DNA of 64,000 bases from Augochlora pura. Taxonomy: Eukaryota; Arthropoda; Insecta; Hymenoptera; Halictidae. The stretch lies in the NCBI RefSeq assembly GCF_028453695.1, contig NC_135773.1, forward strand, positions 24,229,782-24,293,781, given 5' to 3'. Positions within the stretch are counted from its first letter, which is position 1, and each line of letters starts with the position of its first letter. The translations under genes and the position numbers were made by a program. This document shows, piece by piece, positions 35,506-48,403 of the stretch. The notes beneath the pieces were generated by a model that was not told where the DNA came from, did not search any database, and saw nothing but the letters and a program-made list of their open reading frames with translations.

Positions 35506-37335
35506 AAATAACGGTTCGATTAAATCTCTATTCGGCAATCTTCAAATTCTTTATTTTCCCCACTGGATACTGTTCGTTAATCAATTAACAGATCAACAAA
35601 TACGCGTGCAGCATCGTACGGTAATTACAGCATAAGCACAAGGTATTTAGTCAAAGGTAATATATTCGATTCTGATCGAAGCGATGCGGAAATCGCTTCG
35701 AATTTTTCGGAACAACTATATACAAACCGAGCGGGGTAGTTCGCCGGAACTAATTTTCGTCGAAGTTTTCAAGTTGGACAATTTCGATTTCAAATGTAGA
35801 TCTCGATTCGATTTTTAAATTCAAATGTAAAACCGTGTTCCCGTCTTTCGTAAGTTGCACGTGATTAAAAGTTCGCGCCGGTTCGGAAGCAATTTTATTA
35901 TGGATTTTTATGCCTGACTCCGATGGTTTTCGGTCGGCGGTCGATTCGTTATCGTTCACCTTGCGGTTGTTTTAAATTTAGTTCGCTGTATTATTCAATT
36001 GACAATGTTTTTCGTGGATTTTTATTTGAGCAGAAACGTTCGGAATGTAAGAAAATTGACAAATGGTGATTCTATAAAGCGACGCGAAATTAATGTATGT
36101 ACAATGTGTAATAAATTTTGAAGATTAACCGCGACACATATTTGTACGGTGTGATAAATTATAATATAAATACGCGCGTTCTCAAATAGAATGCCGCGCA
36201 CGCTATATTGGCACGTAATCGCGTTATATCTATATAATGTTCAAACAGATCAACGCTCGATAAATGTTAATTTTATTGACTTGGAAACGGCGCTTTGCTG
36301 AAAAATATTAATCTTAGTAATTTCCATTATTCGCACTCGATATTTAGTATTGATTTTATATTTATATCCAGTGACTTACAAAAGCTGAACCGTTGTATTA
36401 AAATAATTCTGTTCGTCAAAATTAATGAATACACATCGGTACACATTCGATCCTGTTTGATTACTGGATAATTAAATCATGGAACCATCGAGCAAATTTG
36501 TATGTCAATCAGTAATCAAGCTGGAGAAATATTTACTTTACATATACAGTAAATATTAAAATTATTATAAATTATTGACCGAGACATTAATTTAATGTAC
36601 AAGTTCTTAACTCGAAATAAGATTATCGCAGATAACGTCAACGAATTATAAATATCGAGGCGTCGAACTTTAAACTTTAAAACCCTGTTTTATAAACTTG
36701 CAGTAAATGCATTTGGATCGTTGAAAATTAGTTTAAAAAATATTCGGAAAGCCCGCATTTATAATTCTCGGTTAGCGGCAATGAGAAGCGGCATTCCTTG
36801 GAAATCGTAACGTTGAAATCGATGGAGCACGGAACAACGCTATTACATAAAGGAGCAACAACGGGTCACGGGACGAGGAGAAAAAAAAAGGAAAGTTAGA
36901 TTTTCTCGCTGGCTAAAGTGCAGCTTCAAGTGCACGCGCCATTTGTAATTGCGTAACGTTTAGGCAAGCACCGCAAGCATTGTCGGAACGTGTATGTACT
37001 TAAGAGCTAATGGCGTAAAACAATCATAAAGCGCGCCGCGTTAACATCTACAAACGCGGGGAAATACGCTTGTTAGCCGGGCAGGATCGTTTGCTTGCAA
37101 TTATAACGAACAGTTGAAGTAACAGTTTCATTCGTTTTAATAAGCCCCCGGGCTGCCTGATAGGATAAAAATGTTTCACGACGCGGCCACGGCGTGTGCA
37201 CGAATTATAGGGGGGGAAAAACGGAAAGATGTATCCGATCGCATCGATCGACGAGATTTTAATTGAGGATCATTATCATCGTTGCCGAGGAACGTTCAAA
37301 GATCCGAGGAACGCCGGGGAGCAACCCCTGCGAGG

Positions 37336-37362
37336 TCTCTCTCTCTCTCTCTCTCTCTCTCT
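37336..37362. repeat. (CT)n microsatellite
   Basis: About thirteen CT units. Confidence 0.95.
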
Positions 37363-38268
37363 GGAATTTTATTTCGTTCTCCTTTTTATCGCCTTCATTC
37401 ACGGAACGATTACAATGTTGCGTTATCTGTACCGTTCCCAGAGATGCGATAACATAAAGCAACCGTAAATTGCGAACCTATTATTATCAAGTGTTGTACA
37501 AAGCACGGCGGCCGGACGAGCCGCGTAATCGTAGAAAAAGACGATAAAAATGTATCGCGCGCGAAGATAAGTCCTGGAACATGCAATCGATGATGGTTTA
37601 AAGCAAGAACTGTGAAATATAAACGGAGCGATGATTTTTACAAAAATTATTTACGATGAAAATGAAACGGAGAAGTCGTTCTACCGGATGCCAATACTTT
37701 TCGGGCCACGCGAGATACGCGCGACTAATTTACGAAGCATGTTGTTTCGTAAAAATCCATTCTCATTGGAAAATATGGTATCGAGACTCGGTCAAACAGG
37801 CGTGTAACATTGTTCGACGATATTCGTTTTATTCCCGTTTGGCCGGGATATTTATACAACAAATCGTTCGGATTGATTTTGTCCAAACATACTAAAATGT
37901 TGTTCCGCGTTCACGGTTATATTTTAATCGAACGGGAGCAGCGCGCTTTTAATCCCGACTGTACCTGTAATTTCAAAGTGGGCATCGATGAAGGGATCCC
38001 CGTATTGATTCAACGGCTCTCGCGCGAGCTTTTAACGCAAACCGATTACTAACCGCGGTTCAATACGAAAAATAATGTTTGCCGTTTTCGCGGCCGCAAA
38101 CATCCGCGGAAATAATAAATTCCGAGACGGCGAGCAACCGCGTGCGAATGGAAACGTAATACCGTTACGAGAGCACGGCGAACTCTTCAGCGTTTCGGTG
38201 GCCGCGTATGCGAGGCGCGCGTAATACGCGATAACCGTTCCAAGAATTGATTTGCCATCTGAAAGCTG

Positions 38269-38310
38269 TTAACCCTTTTGCGGTCGAATGGCGACTCGAA
38301 GGCGTCTATA
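38269..38310 (+). mobile_element. Single end of a TTAA/CCCTTTTGC element
   Basis: TTAA at 38269-38272, then CCCTTTTGCGGTCGAATGG. It matches the family start CCCTTTGC(A/G)(C/G)TCGAA with one extra T. A second end in the same orientation follows 138 bp later, and no right end is visible. Confidence 0.5.
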
Positions 38311-38406
38311 AAAAATGATCGTGCCACGTTTCAAAATAATCTTTATCGAATTATAATAATATTTAGAAAATTGTTAATCGCCGATCTTTTCTCTACACCT
38401 CCCGGT

Positions 38407-38450
38407 TTAACCCTTTGTTGCTCGAAATAATTTCATATTACGAGTCGTTT
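38407..38450 (+). mobile_element. Single end of a TTAA/CCCTTTG element
   Basis: TTAA at 38407-38410, then CCCTTTGTTGCTCGAAATAA. Same orientation as the end at 38269. The arrangement suggests nested or tandem insertion of relatives followed by loss of the right ends. Confidence 0.5.
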
Positions 38451-39602
38451 ATTAATTCGACGTTTAGGGATCCGGAGGAACATATTTCACTGTCGTTGGA
38501 ATAACGCGGGCGTCTCGTCGGTGCCGTTTTAAATTGTAATAACTGATGGTAGGTCGATTGTAAATTTCAATTAATTTCAGCAATCGCCAAACTGTTAGAT
38601 ATTTAATTAACGATCCGCGCGGATTACAATTTTCGGTTCATCAACTCGTCATTGAAACCATTCCAACGACTGTATTGTGGTCGCGCAGCTTCTATCGAAT
38701 CATTTCCAGGCATTTGCGGGATTGATGGTCGGTTCGTAGCATCATTAAGTCATGCGGCCTCCGATAGGAATGACTGAATACGTCCAATAGCGGCAAGGAG
38801 CCCCCTTCTACTAGCGTTTCGAATTTCCCGTAAAAAAGTCGATTTAATATCGCGCGTGTTTATTCTGTTTAAGCAGTTAGCCGCGTCGATATATTTAGAA
38901 GATCTGTTTTGTTACGCGTTTTATCGATCATACCGTGTATAATCTTTTCGACAATTGTTCCAAAAATTATCCTAAAGCGTGCGAAATTTACGAAAATGTT
39001 ACCATTAGTGTTTTGACATAAATCGCAGAAGAAATATTATTAAATATTTATTATAATGAGCAGTGATATGTGCAGCTGTCTTTGCATGCATATTCCTTTG
39101 GCATATGAATAATTCATCTATCTTTAACAGTTTTAGCGATTAATAATTATATATGTTGTTGCAACTGTTTGTCGATTTTACTCATAATGCTGCTAATTTT
39201 TAATGACTCGTAAAACGCGTATACGAGACCGCGCGAAATGTGTAAAGCAATAGCGCGGTAAAAATTGTCGGACGCGAAAAAAGCCTGGGACGCGGCATCG
39301 TTCGGTGTATAGGCGTGATACATTCCTCGACCGAAAGCGCTTGTGAACTTCATCCCATGGCGTGGACACAACAGGCAGTGATAAAGTTATAACAGCCTTT
39401 TTTCTTGGCGGTGGCGCAGAAGCACGGAACTACACAAGCCCCTTCCGCAATAAAGTTTAACGCGTTGCCCCCGTTTTATTGCGCTCGTCGAACGCGCTGT
39501 ACACAGGCTGATTCGCGCTCACAGCCTCCGAACTATCGATCTTAATGATCGCCACGATGACGAAGAATACTGTACAGAAAGAATTATAGAATTTGAGTTT
39601 TA

Positions 39603-39659
39603 AAATTTTAGAATTTTAGAATTTTAGAATTTTAGAATTTTAGAATTTTAGAATTTTAG
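39603..39659. repeat. (AGAATTTT)n 8-bp minisatellite
   Basis: About seven perfect tandem copies of an AGAATTTT octamer. Confidence 0.95.
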
Positions 39660-41030
39660 CCAGGAATAATTAACAAATAGTCGATTACAATCAAAGTGCT
39701 GAATTATCATTAAAGCGTTGCAGAGATATTGGGGATGCTCGTTTTAAGAAAATCACAGAATAAATTTCACGAAAGCTCCAGCTTCGAAGAGAGGATGTTC
39801 GAAATATATTTCAGATAAAATCGCCCCGATTGGACGAGAGCTAAATAGTCGTCGAATAAGAATAGCGGGGGAGCTAATTCTGTTGGGGGATCAATTTGCC
39901 GGTCCCGGCCCGGCCCGGGCGAATTCGGGGTCTAGGCCCGTGCCCAAGTATGCAGGGCTGATGCAACTGCGAACACGCACGAACGGAGAGTGCTGAACGT
40001 CCGATAATTGAATAGAGGACGTGTGAACGAGATCGGCACGCCAACGAGTAGACCGACGACTTTAAGGTTCCTTCTACCCCGGTTAGCCCGGCACGGAATT
40101 TCGCGCTATCGATATTCAGCGGAATCCGATGGATCCCCTGTCGTCGCCCGGTGTCGACAACGGACCCATCCCCACCCCCACCCCCTACCCCCTTTCGCGC
40201 ACATTGAATAGACGAATATCTTTCCTCCTCATTCGGCCGACCTACTCGAAGAGTTCATCGAAAATTCCGGAAGTTCCGCCGCGCCGGCCGATTCTGGCCT
40301 GGATCAACCACCTGTCCGGACTGCGAAATGACTTCGGTTCCACGGAATCCGTTGCCCCTGTTTATGCCCGAGTAAATCAGGGACGTCCCAGTGATATTTT
40401 AACGAGGGCTAACGCCGATTTTTCTGTTTCGCGACTGTACCGGGTCGATCGAATATTCCGTCTTCGAAATGGACCAGCCGCCAATACCGTCCAGTCACCA
40501 AGAAAATAGAGTAAATTAATTTCAAGCAAATCGATGAAATTAACAGGAAAAATTGTTTCGAAGTTCATTTTTCTAACCAATTAAGAACCGTCTTCGTTCC
40601 CCATCGAATTTCAGGAATCCGCTAAACCGTTTACAGTTCCCCCTCCAATCGATTACTCTCCGCCGGGAAGTTAAAATACCTCGGATCGGTGATCGTTAAC
40701 GATACTAATTTCAGCGACGTTACACAATTCCGCTTGTGCAAACGACGTTCTCGTAGGAGCCCGGAGCGGGGCACGAATCCGTCGATAATGATCGTTCCCC
40801 CTATTAAACCGTAGGAAATTCCAATATGCGAAGACAAACATTTGGCACTAATTACGCAAAGGTATACCCAAGTATTAGTATTACCCGGGCGCTACGTACA
40901 ACGTGAAACAATCAGTCGGGATGTGCTCTCGCGCGTCGGTTCGCCGCGGGATCGATACCGAACGATTTCGCGACGATCGTTCGTGTTCGACGCCCGACAG
41001 AGGTTGCACGGCGATCGGTTGCAGGCAGAG

Positions 41031-41085
41031 TACGAGGTTGCAGGGGGTACGAGGTTGAAGGGGGGGTACGAGGTTGCAGGGGGGA
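41031..41085. repeat. TACGAGGTTGCAGGGGG tandem repeat, 3 copies
   Basis: TACGAGGTTG starts at 41031, 41048 and 41067. The spacing is 17 and 19 bp because the G run differs in length. Confidence 0.9.
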
Positions 41086-41741
41086 TTCGGCTCGAAAAAG
41101 AGCAGCGCGATTAAACGGGAGATCGCGCCACTTGGTTATGAAATTGACGTTGACCCGTAATCTCGTTAAGGCTCGTTGAGGGACCGGGGAGGAAGAGAAA
41201 CCGGGGAAGGCGAGGGGGATACAAAGTGAAACCGGCGAGAAGAAGAGGAGCGGGCGGGAGGCAGAGGGTAAAGAGAAGCAGATATAGAAGGGAAGTTGAG
41301 CATAGAATTTCTCTTGGTCGTGAGAAGACCGTGAAATCCGGACAGGCTTGTTTTATTTTTGTTTCTCTCCACGGCCACCACCCGCCCACTATCCAGCAGC
41401 CCTGACAGCCTTCTCTTTTTTTCCTTCGCCAGGGCACCGAAGAAAGATCCGGTTATGCGGGCGAAACATTCCCGTTTCCTCGAGACTGGGAAGCCCCGAG
41501 GAGGAAGCCATCGAGATAAGTAAACGGTCGCAACCGCGTGGCGTAATTCTTTAAACGCTGCAGCTGCGGTGTGCTAGGCGAAGGATATTTCTCATGAATG
41601 TTTCAAACGAAATTGCGGATCTAACCCCACGGCGGGGCTAAATCATTTGAACCCTCTCTCCCTACCCCCGCCGGCCGCGCCGCGCCGACCCGTCTACCCT
41701 ATCTTTCGCTACACCTCCTCTCCCCGGCGTCCCTCGGCTCC

Positions 41742-41795
41742 ACGGTCCTCCACCATCCTCCACCATCCTCCAACATCCTCCACCGTCCTCCACCC
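41742..41795. repeat. (CCTCCACCAT)n 10-bp minisatellite
   Basis: Five near-perfect copies of CCTCCACCAT, with CCAACAT and CCACCGT variants. Confidence 0.9.
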
Positions 41796-42829
41796 ACTGA
41801 TCCTCTATCCACGCGGCGTTTCGCCATCTTTTCTCACTCGATCCCCTGCCCCTCCGACGTCTACCCTGGCCACAGGTATTCCCTTCTCCGGCCTGTTTCT
41901 CTCACTCGCTTCGCCTCCCCCTGGCACAGCATTCTCTATCCATTCCCGGTTCGCGTTCAGGTTTTTTTCCACCCTTCGGTTTATCCAGTTACCCTCGATC
42001 CGGTTTCCCTTTCTTTCGATTCCCGGTCTACCGACGCAGTCCCTTTCTCCGGGCACGAACGAGAGAGAGGTCCTGGCCCGCCTAGGCCACCGCCAAACTG
42101 GGCTTTTCCGGAGGCGGGGGCACCGTGCGCCCACCATCGACCAACGTAGTTACGAACTACCCGCCGCTGCTCTGAATGGGTATCTATAATGCATGGCTCG
42201 CCTTATTCGAGATTTTCGATCCTCGGCGAGGCTTAGCTTTCGGCCCCCGGGTAAACCCGGCAAGAAGGAATAATGAATTCTTAAATATTCGCTTAGTCGG
42301 AATAGGCACCGTATCGATCGCCGACGCGGCGAAAAAAAAAGAAAAAACACGCGCCGAACAATACCATCGGCAGACTATCGAGCTGTCTTTCCGGCACGGT
42401 GCTGCTGCTGCTACTTCGAACCCCTCTGGAGGCCCGTGACTCGTCAAACCACCGTAAAGGCGATTGACGCGCAACATACTCGGATATACAGACCGCCGGA
42501 CAAAAGCCGACCGGCGATCAAATCAATTCGATGCGCGAGATTTATGGTCGGATCCGAAGTGTTTATGCGAGTGCTATAGTCCGCGGAATTCGTATAAATT
42601 CGCCCGGATGTATTCGCGAATGGTCGTTGCTATTAGGCGTTGACGGTGGTAGCGCGAGATTGGCCATTCGACGAGATCAGACAGCATTGTTATGTCGTCT
42701 GCTTCGACGGTCATTCTTCCAGCGATAGATGACTTTTCTAAGCATGAGTTTGCCATGGATCGTTTCGTCTTCGAAACGTTGACGTGTCTAGAAAATAGCG
42801 TTTCCGAATATATTCGTATATTTTCCTTA

Positions 42830-43004
42830 ATAGCACCAGATAATATTTATTTCTTGTAATATCTTCATTTCCTTCCATTTCTAAACTTTGATAATAGAAA
42901 CATTAAATTTCGATTCGGAAGAAATTAATAATATTCATATTTAGCAGAATTTACATGGAATCTTTATCGCGAGTCTGCTTCGTTATTATAGTGCAAGGGG
43001 TTAA
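42830..43004 (+). mobile_element. Right part of a TTAA-bounded repeat, shared with 50.4 kb
   Basis: The right end, read on the opposite strand, is TTAACCCCTTGCACTATAAT then AACGA, nearly the same as the 29.7 kb end. The interior (TTTGATAATAGAAAC, then GAAGAAATTAATAATATTC, then TATTTAG) aligns with 50.44-50.59 kb. TTAA is at 43001-43004. The left end is not found, so the start is approximate. Confidence 0.5.
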
Positions 43005-43224
43005 ATTATGGTGCAATTACATTGACGGAGTCTTTGTTAAGACGCGGTGTTAGTCATAACTATCGGTCAGAAGAACGCAGTTTTCTGATTTAATATTTGA
43101 AAAAGTTACTAGGGCAGATATTAAATATCATTGAACATTGCCAAAGTTTATAAAAGCTTTCGCGTTCCGTTCCCTTTTTTTTCGTCGTCTTTTTGGTGTT
43201 GTGGTTGAAAGCAAGAAGAGGAAA

Positions 43225-43402
43225 ATGGGAACGGGAAAAGTTTTTAACTAGCGAGGAAATATACGTGATAACAGTTTTGAAGGGATTGAAAGAACCGTGG
43301 CAGAAAATTGCGAAGGAAATCAAATGTTCGGGGAAGTGTGCCGCGAGTGTCCCACGATGGGACAGTGAAGCTCTTAGTTACCGTGGTAATCAATTACCGT
43401 GA
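43225..43402 (+). mobile_element. Tc1/Tc3-like transposase N-terminal fragment, frameshifted
   Basis: ATG at 43225 begins MGTGK, then the frame ends in a stop. A neighbouring frame carries on with FLTSEEIYVITVLKGLKEPW and then QKIAKEIKCSGK. Together this matches the first DNA-binding helix-turn-helix of Tc3-like transposases, typically 'MG-GK-LT-EE...I..L...G.S...IAK.I.RS'. A single-base frameshift separates the two parts. Similarity fades after about 43345 and there is no DDE catalytic domain. It is a dead fragment. I infer the family from the N-terminal pattern only. Confidence 0.55.
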
Positions 43403-44139
43403 CTTTCATTTACTTTGAAGCATAATGAACGAAGTAGAATCAATCAAAGTTCTACGTATACGTTCGAATGAAATTTCTATATATACTTTCTAATCAAATT
43501 TCTATTTCTTAATGAATGCATAAATTCGAATTAACTTTGACAGCTGAATAAAAGGCGACCAATTTTAATCTGTGAACTATAAATACCCATTGAAGCAAAG
43601 GGTTACTTCGATTCACCACCAAAGGATCGATTTAATCCTCAAAACGACGAATATATTTCATAAAGGAACTATTATCGTGCGCGAAACCCGTATTTATTCT
43701 ATTAGGTCGTTTTAAAAAGCATCGTCGCAATTACCCCGACGTCATTATCAATCTCGGCTCGACAACGAGGCCTAATCACGCGACCGAATCTCGACGGGGC
43801 GGGGGCCATAAAAAATGCCTTCGGATTAAACGCTGTTACATCGTTAGTTTCGTTACGTTTACGATCGTCGAACACGCACGATTATTCTCCCGGGTGTATA
43901 CGCACCGGTGCAGGCGAGATTTCGTTGTTGATGCAATAAACTTTAATATAGTTACTTACCGGACAGTTAATATTTCATAATGGGACGATAAGTTAATCGG
44001 TGGCCGCGGGGCGCTCGCCGCGGCGTTCCGCGCGTGTAAAACCGTCCTTGATACACGCCGATTGTGGGCGGCTCGTTGTCTATGTATCGATGTAATTTGA
44101 ATCGCTCATAACCCCGCGTTAACGTTGGCCACCGGGTTC

Positions 44140-44164
44140 TCTCTCTCTCTCTCTCTCTCTCTCT
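44140..44164. repeat. (CT)n microsatellite
   Basis: About twelve CT units. Confidence 0.93.
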
Positions 44165-44260
44165 GCCAGCGTGTTGTAAACACCCATTCGGTCAATGAGT
44201 TTCGCGTGCCGTCGGTGTAGCCCGGGGGCCGCAGTAAAGTCGCGAAGAAATTTTCATCAA

Positions 44261-44283
44261 CGCGCCGCGCCGCGCCGCGCCGC
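44261..44283. repeat. (CGCGC)n pentanucleotide repeat
   Basis: Between four and five tandem CGCGC units. Confidence 0.9.
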
Positions 44284-44965
44284 ACTGATTTCTAATAATA
44301 CCGGAATACGAGCGACGATCGACGAACTAATCACCGCTGCCTGCCTTTGAGTTATGAAACGAAAGGGACCACCGGTATTTATTCCGCAAACGAATCGTTC
44401 GTTCAACGTATTCGCGTATCGGATACATGCACTGTTACCGAACAGCGGCGCTCGCAATGATATTGCGCAAACTACGTTCCACCATTAATATTACGTTCGT
44501 CGAAACAATAATAATTGCTTGTTGCTAGAAAAAGTGAAATAGAAGCGCCCGTCGATACGTCGAAGATACTAATTTGGTGTGGATATATCAGGTGCGCGTG
44601 TTAATTACAAGTGTAAATAATTACGCGTGTAATTAATGCGCGCGCGAGCGAGTAACGTGTGCACGTTTGATGCACATTTCGAACTCGGTCGATAGCGGAG
44701 CTGTATTTAAAAATCGTTATCCCTCGTTATACATTGTACATGTATTTATCTTCCTACGTTGAACGCGTCACGTGAAAATCACGGAGCAAGTAGTAATAAA
44801 AGGAATTCGAAACACTCGTTTATTATGCATTTATAAAATCAGACACCAGAAGCTTTGCACGCTTCCGATACAACTGGTAGGCGCGAGGGTTAGAACTGAA
44901 ACGTGTCGCTTGGGGCGTGGTCCTATTTATCCTATTTTCTTACGTGAAAGATGCCCGGAAACTTA

Positions 44966-45158
44966 TGACTAATTTGGCTTATGACTAAGGCTTGAAAATA
45001 TTGTTATAAAGAATATAATTAATAAGGCGTGAAAATTTCGGCGTTCGGTCTTACTATTGCTTACTCTGAGTTGGCTGAATACTTGTTACTAATGCTCAGT
45101 TAAAGGTCTAGTGACTAATGCTGATTGTTTATGCAGTAATAGGGCGTGAAAATTTTTG
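44966..45158. promoter_or_regulatory. Cluster of TGACTAA words and repeated GGCGTGAAAATTT
   Basis: TGACTAA occurs at 44966, 44982 and 45112, with a near match (TTACTAA) at 45086. GGCGTGAAAATTT occurs at 45026 and 45143, with a variant GGCTTGAAAATAT near 44989. TGACTAA resembles a bZIP/AP-1 half-site variant. The arrangement could also be a degenerate local duplication. A regulatory role is inference. Confidence 0.3.
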
Positions 45159-47291
45159 TGGCTACAAACGCGTGGTTCTTTGAAGAGAAAATGGCGGACG
45201 ATCTTCGAATGTCTGCGGTAGGAAGACTGACAAACTTTCTGACATTTTCTCTGAAATCTTAAGCTTGCAGAAACCGTTTCTTTTATTAGAAAAATATTGA
45301 ACCGAGCGTTCATTTAACACTCTTGCGAAAGAAAATATTTTGAGAAAACAGAACGTGATCCGCAACGCAGCGCTGTCCGGATCGTTTAAAACGCGCTCGC
45401 AGTTGTTTCCTCCGATTGAGCGCTCAATACGCGCTCGCAACATCGAACCGATAATATAAAAATCTTTGGATACGCGCGTATAATGCCCGGGGAACAATCG
45501 TGATCGTTGGACGGTACGCGCGGAACCTTTGTCGTTGTTAACGGCTGAAAAGTAATTGTCCGCAGCTTCTTTGAAACCCCGTTACAATGCACTTATTCAA
45601 CTTCCCCCGCGCGGTCGATTTTCCGCCGGTTGAATCGGCACACAGCTCATTAGCATTTTCCAATTGTAACAATATTTTCCCGGTGCCGCGCGCGCGCGCG
45701 CAGACAACTGGAAAACGCGGCGAAGACTCGCGTTGCCGGGCCGGTACGAACACAATTTTTCAGGGAAATATTCAGCGCGAGCGAACGACGCTTCGGCGCG
45801 GACCTCGATAATCCGGGGCTAAGCAAAATGACACGGGAGCCGTTCGGATAATGGGAGAGTCGTACAGTTACAATGCCGTGTACTGGCTTCGCTCATTTTC
45901 TACGGTGTGCTTTCACAGTTGCGTTGCGAAACCATAGAGAATTCTGATACTGGAAGACCAGCCGATACCGTTTCACCTGTATCGACAAGCGTCGGAATCG
46001 CCGCGTGGAAAATTTGAATATTTAACAAATTAATGATAAATTAATTATTATAATTACGTGCTGCGCTATATACTGATTCGCTGAACGATTGCGCCGAACG
46101 TGGCTTCCATATTGTCGAAACCGGGAAATACCGAAATTACTGCTCGCGAGCGTTACCTTTATTTTTAATAACTTTTTTTCTCGGTATCGAACAGCGATTC
46201 TCTAGAAATGAATTTAATATAACGATGCGATCGCTCGGATACTTCGATTCACGCCGACCGATGCATAATGCAGCGTCGATTATATCCAGCGCAAATTTCT
46301 ACTAAATATAAATAAACAACGCTCGCGATGTATCGTTAATCGCGGAACTGTGATCAAACAATGGGATATTCATAAGTCGCCGTGACGTCTGTGACAAATT
46401 GTTCGCCGAATTAATGTCGGGACCTGCTGTCGATTCGATTACGAAGCTTCTTTGGTATTCTCCGAAGGATTTTAATTCATAGAAGTGAACGTGTCCTCGG
46501 CTTCCCCCGGTGTTACCGTGACATCGTGCACACTCATCGTGGAAGAAAGTAAATGATGGATCGCGAAAGTAGAGGCGCCCGGCTTTAAATAGAGTCTCGG
46601 TTTATTGTCGCCGGGCCTCATTGTAGCAAAGTTGGAAATTTGGTGCTTCGATGCTTCTTGGAAGTCGGTGTAAAACTGTTGGCGAGAGAGGGAGCATTAT
46701 AAGCTTTTGTTTCGGGCACCGTGTAAAGGAACGAAAAAACACCGTTTCACCATTAATCACAATTTTAGTTGACAATTAAAGCGAAATGAAGAAGAAAGGT
46801 TATTCGAAATAGCAATTATTGTAAAATACGATTCATATCTAAAATTATAGTTAAGTTTTAAGAGGGCAGCTTTATAAATTTCGTCTCTCGACTCAGCCTC
46901 CTCGCTTTAATATAAATCAGAGCGCCATAAAATGCGACGATTCGCACAATCGGCTAGCGATATTTAAAATCGGTCACGAAGTGCTTCGAAAGCCCACTCG
47001 TCGCTGCAATCCGTGAAATTTTGCAACGGTGGATTGCACGGTAATTGGCCGTCGTGCTTCTAGGCTAATAATTATTACGCGTGTTAACCTACCGATGCGA
47101 ATAAAGGTTACAGGACCGGCTGATTATCGGTCGGAACCTCCTCTGTCATCCATTGAAGACGATATCTTCGTTAAATATCGGAATCAATTCGGGTGGAACG
47201 ATGGTTGATAGCGGCGAGTTAATAACGAGCGAAATTTAGCGAGACACTTCGCGATCAGCCGTGCGTACCGTTGCGTGCAAAGCTTAGTGCG

Positions 47292-47318
47292 TCGCGCGCG
47301 CGCGCGCGCGAGCGCGCG
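47292..47318. repeat. (CG)n microsatellite
   Basis: An alternating CG run with one A interruption. Potential Z-DNA. Confidence 0.93.
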
Positions 47319-48403
47319 TTTATGACGCGTCAGTGAAATTAAACAGGCACGATTCGTTAATGAGGGAGGAGCCGACTAAATGATGCTGCCGGTTGAACGG
47401 TAGAAATACAAGTGGATGCTGCCGCGAATCTACCGCGTGCGCGTATAGAGTGCACGGCTAATTTCGCGCGGGAGAACATCGAATCGCGCGCGGATATTGC
47501 GATGAAAAATTACGAGGACCTGATCATCGATTCGTCGAGTCTTATTTATCGCGTGGTTGTTCGTTATATATTGAAACGGTATACTCTGAATAAATATCTT
47601 CGAAAGAAAAATCAAATTGTATATATTTTTATAATTTAAATAACTAGTTCAAACTAGTTCAGTAAATGGAACCGCGGGTAGTTTTTATAATAATATGAAA
47701 CAACGCAGCAATGATAAAGAATTTGTGAAACATTTCTAACGTGTCGCGTGCAAATTTGACGATGGACTCGGAGTCTCGCCATTAGCGAGACTTTCAGGAA
47801 TTTCAGGAGAGTCTGAAAGCTGCTCGACACTCGCGAACACAGCCACCTTTAAATTTTGTTTCAAGGTTAAGATGTTTTCGAAGTGACTTAAACTTCCGTA
47901 TAATTCAAACGGCTAGGAAATTTGTAAGGGAGGGGGGGTCGCGGAAGCCGGGAGACGGACTCGCGAGAGGTTTTAAATCAACATTCTTTGCCCGATGCCA
48001 CGACTTCTTTACTATCACTTTGGGAAATGTAATAGACTCGTGACGTTAACGGGAAGCGTAATTAAATTTTCTTTGTCATAGATCTTTCATGGAAACGGAA
48101 AAGGCGTTTTAATTTATATTCCGGGAAATGTGTCCCATGAATAAATTGATTTCTTTCAGCTTGTACAACTTATTATATAAATCATATTCATTTTAACACA
48201 AGTTAATTCGTATATGAATGGTAAAGAACCTCGCGATATAAATATAATAAACGAAAGGATTGAATTGACTTTTTTTTTATTTTATTAAGCAAATCTCTTT
48301 TCATTCTATAGAACGATTAATAATATTCTTAATGTACGTGCAAGATTTTGTGGAAGCTGTACCGCCGAGCGTGTATTGTTCCTAACGACGCCGATGCGCT
48401 TCT

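Larger units (their letters stand above)
35506..39599. other. AT-rich non-coding stretch
   Basis: Mostly AT-rich to about 36780, with no frames of note except a minus-strand 69-codon frame (35750-35959) rich in N, E and K that I cannot assign. Mixed composition after that. The frame at 37810-38052 has mixed residues but no supporting context. No gene recognised. Confidence 0.4.
39660..42829. other. Non-coding stretch, GC-rich
   Basis: Frames at 40129-40509 and 41647-42189 are proline/serine/arginine-rich and overlap others on the opposite strand. CCCCAC repeats at about 40168-40190. No gene recognised. Confidence 0.4.
43403..48403. other. Non-coding stretch
   Basis: No gene recognised. CpG-rich parts at about 43980-44460 and 45360-45830; AT-rich elsewhere. 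AAGCAAAGGGTTAC at about 43594-43606 looks like another right end of the TTAA family (opposite strand GTAACCCTTTGCTTCA, similar to the 56.4 kb left end). Confidence 0.4.
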
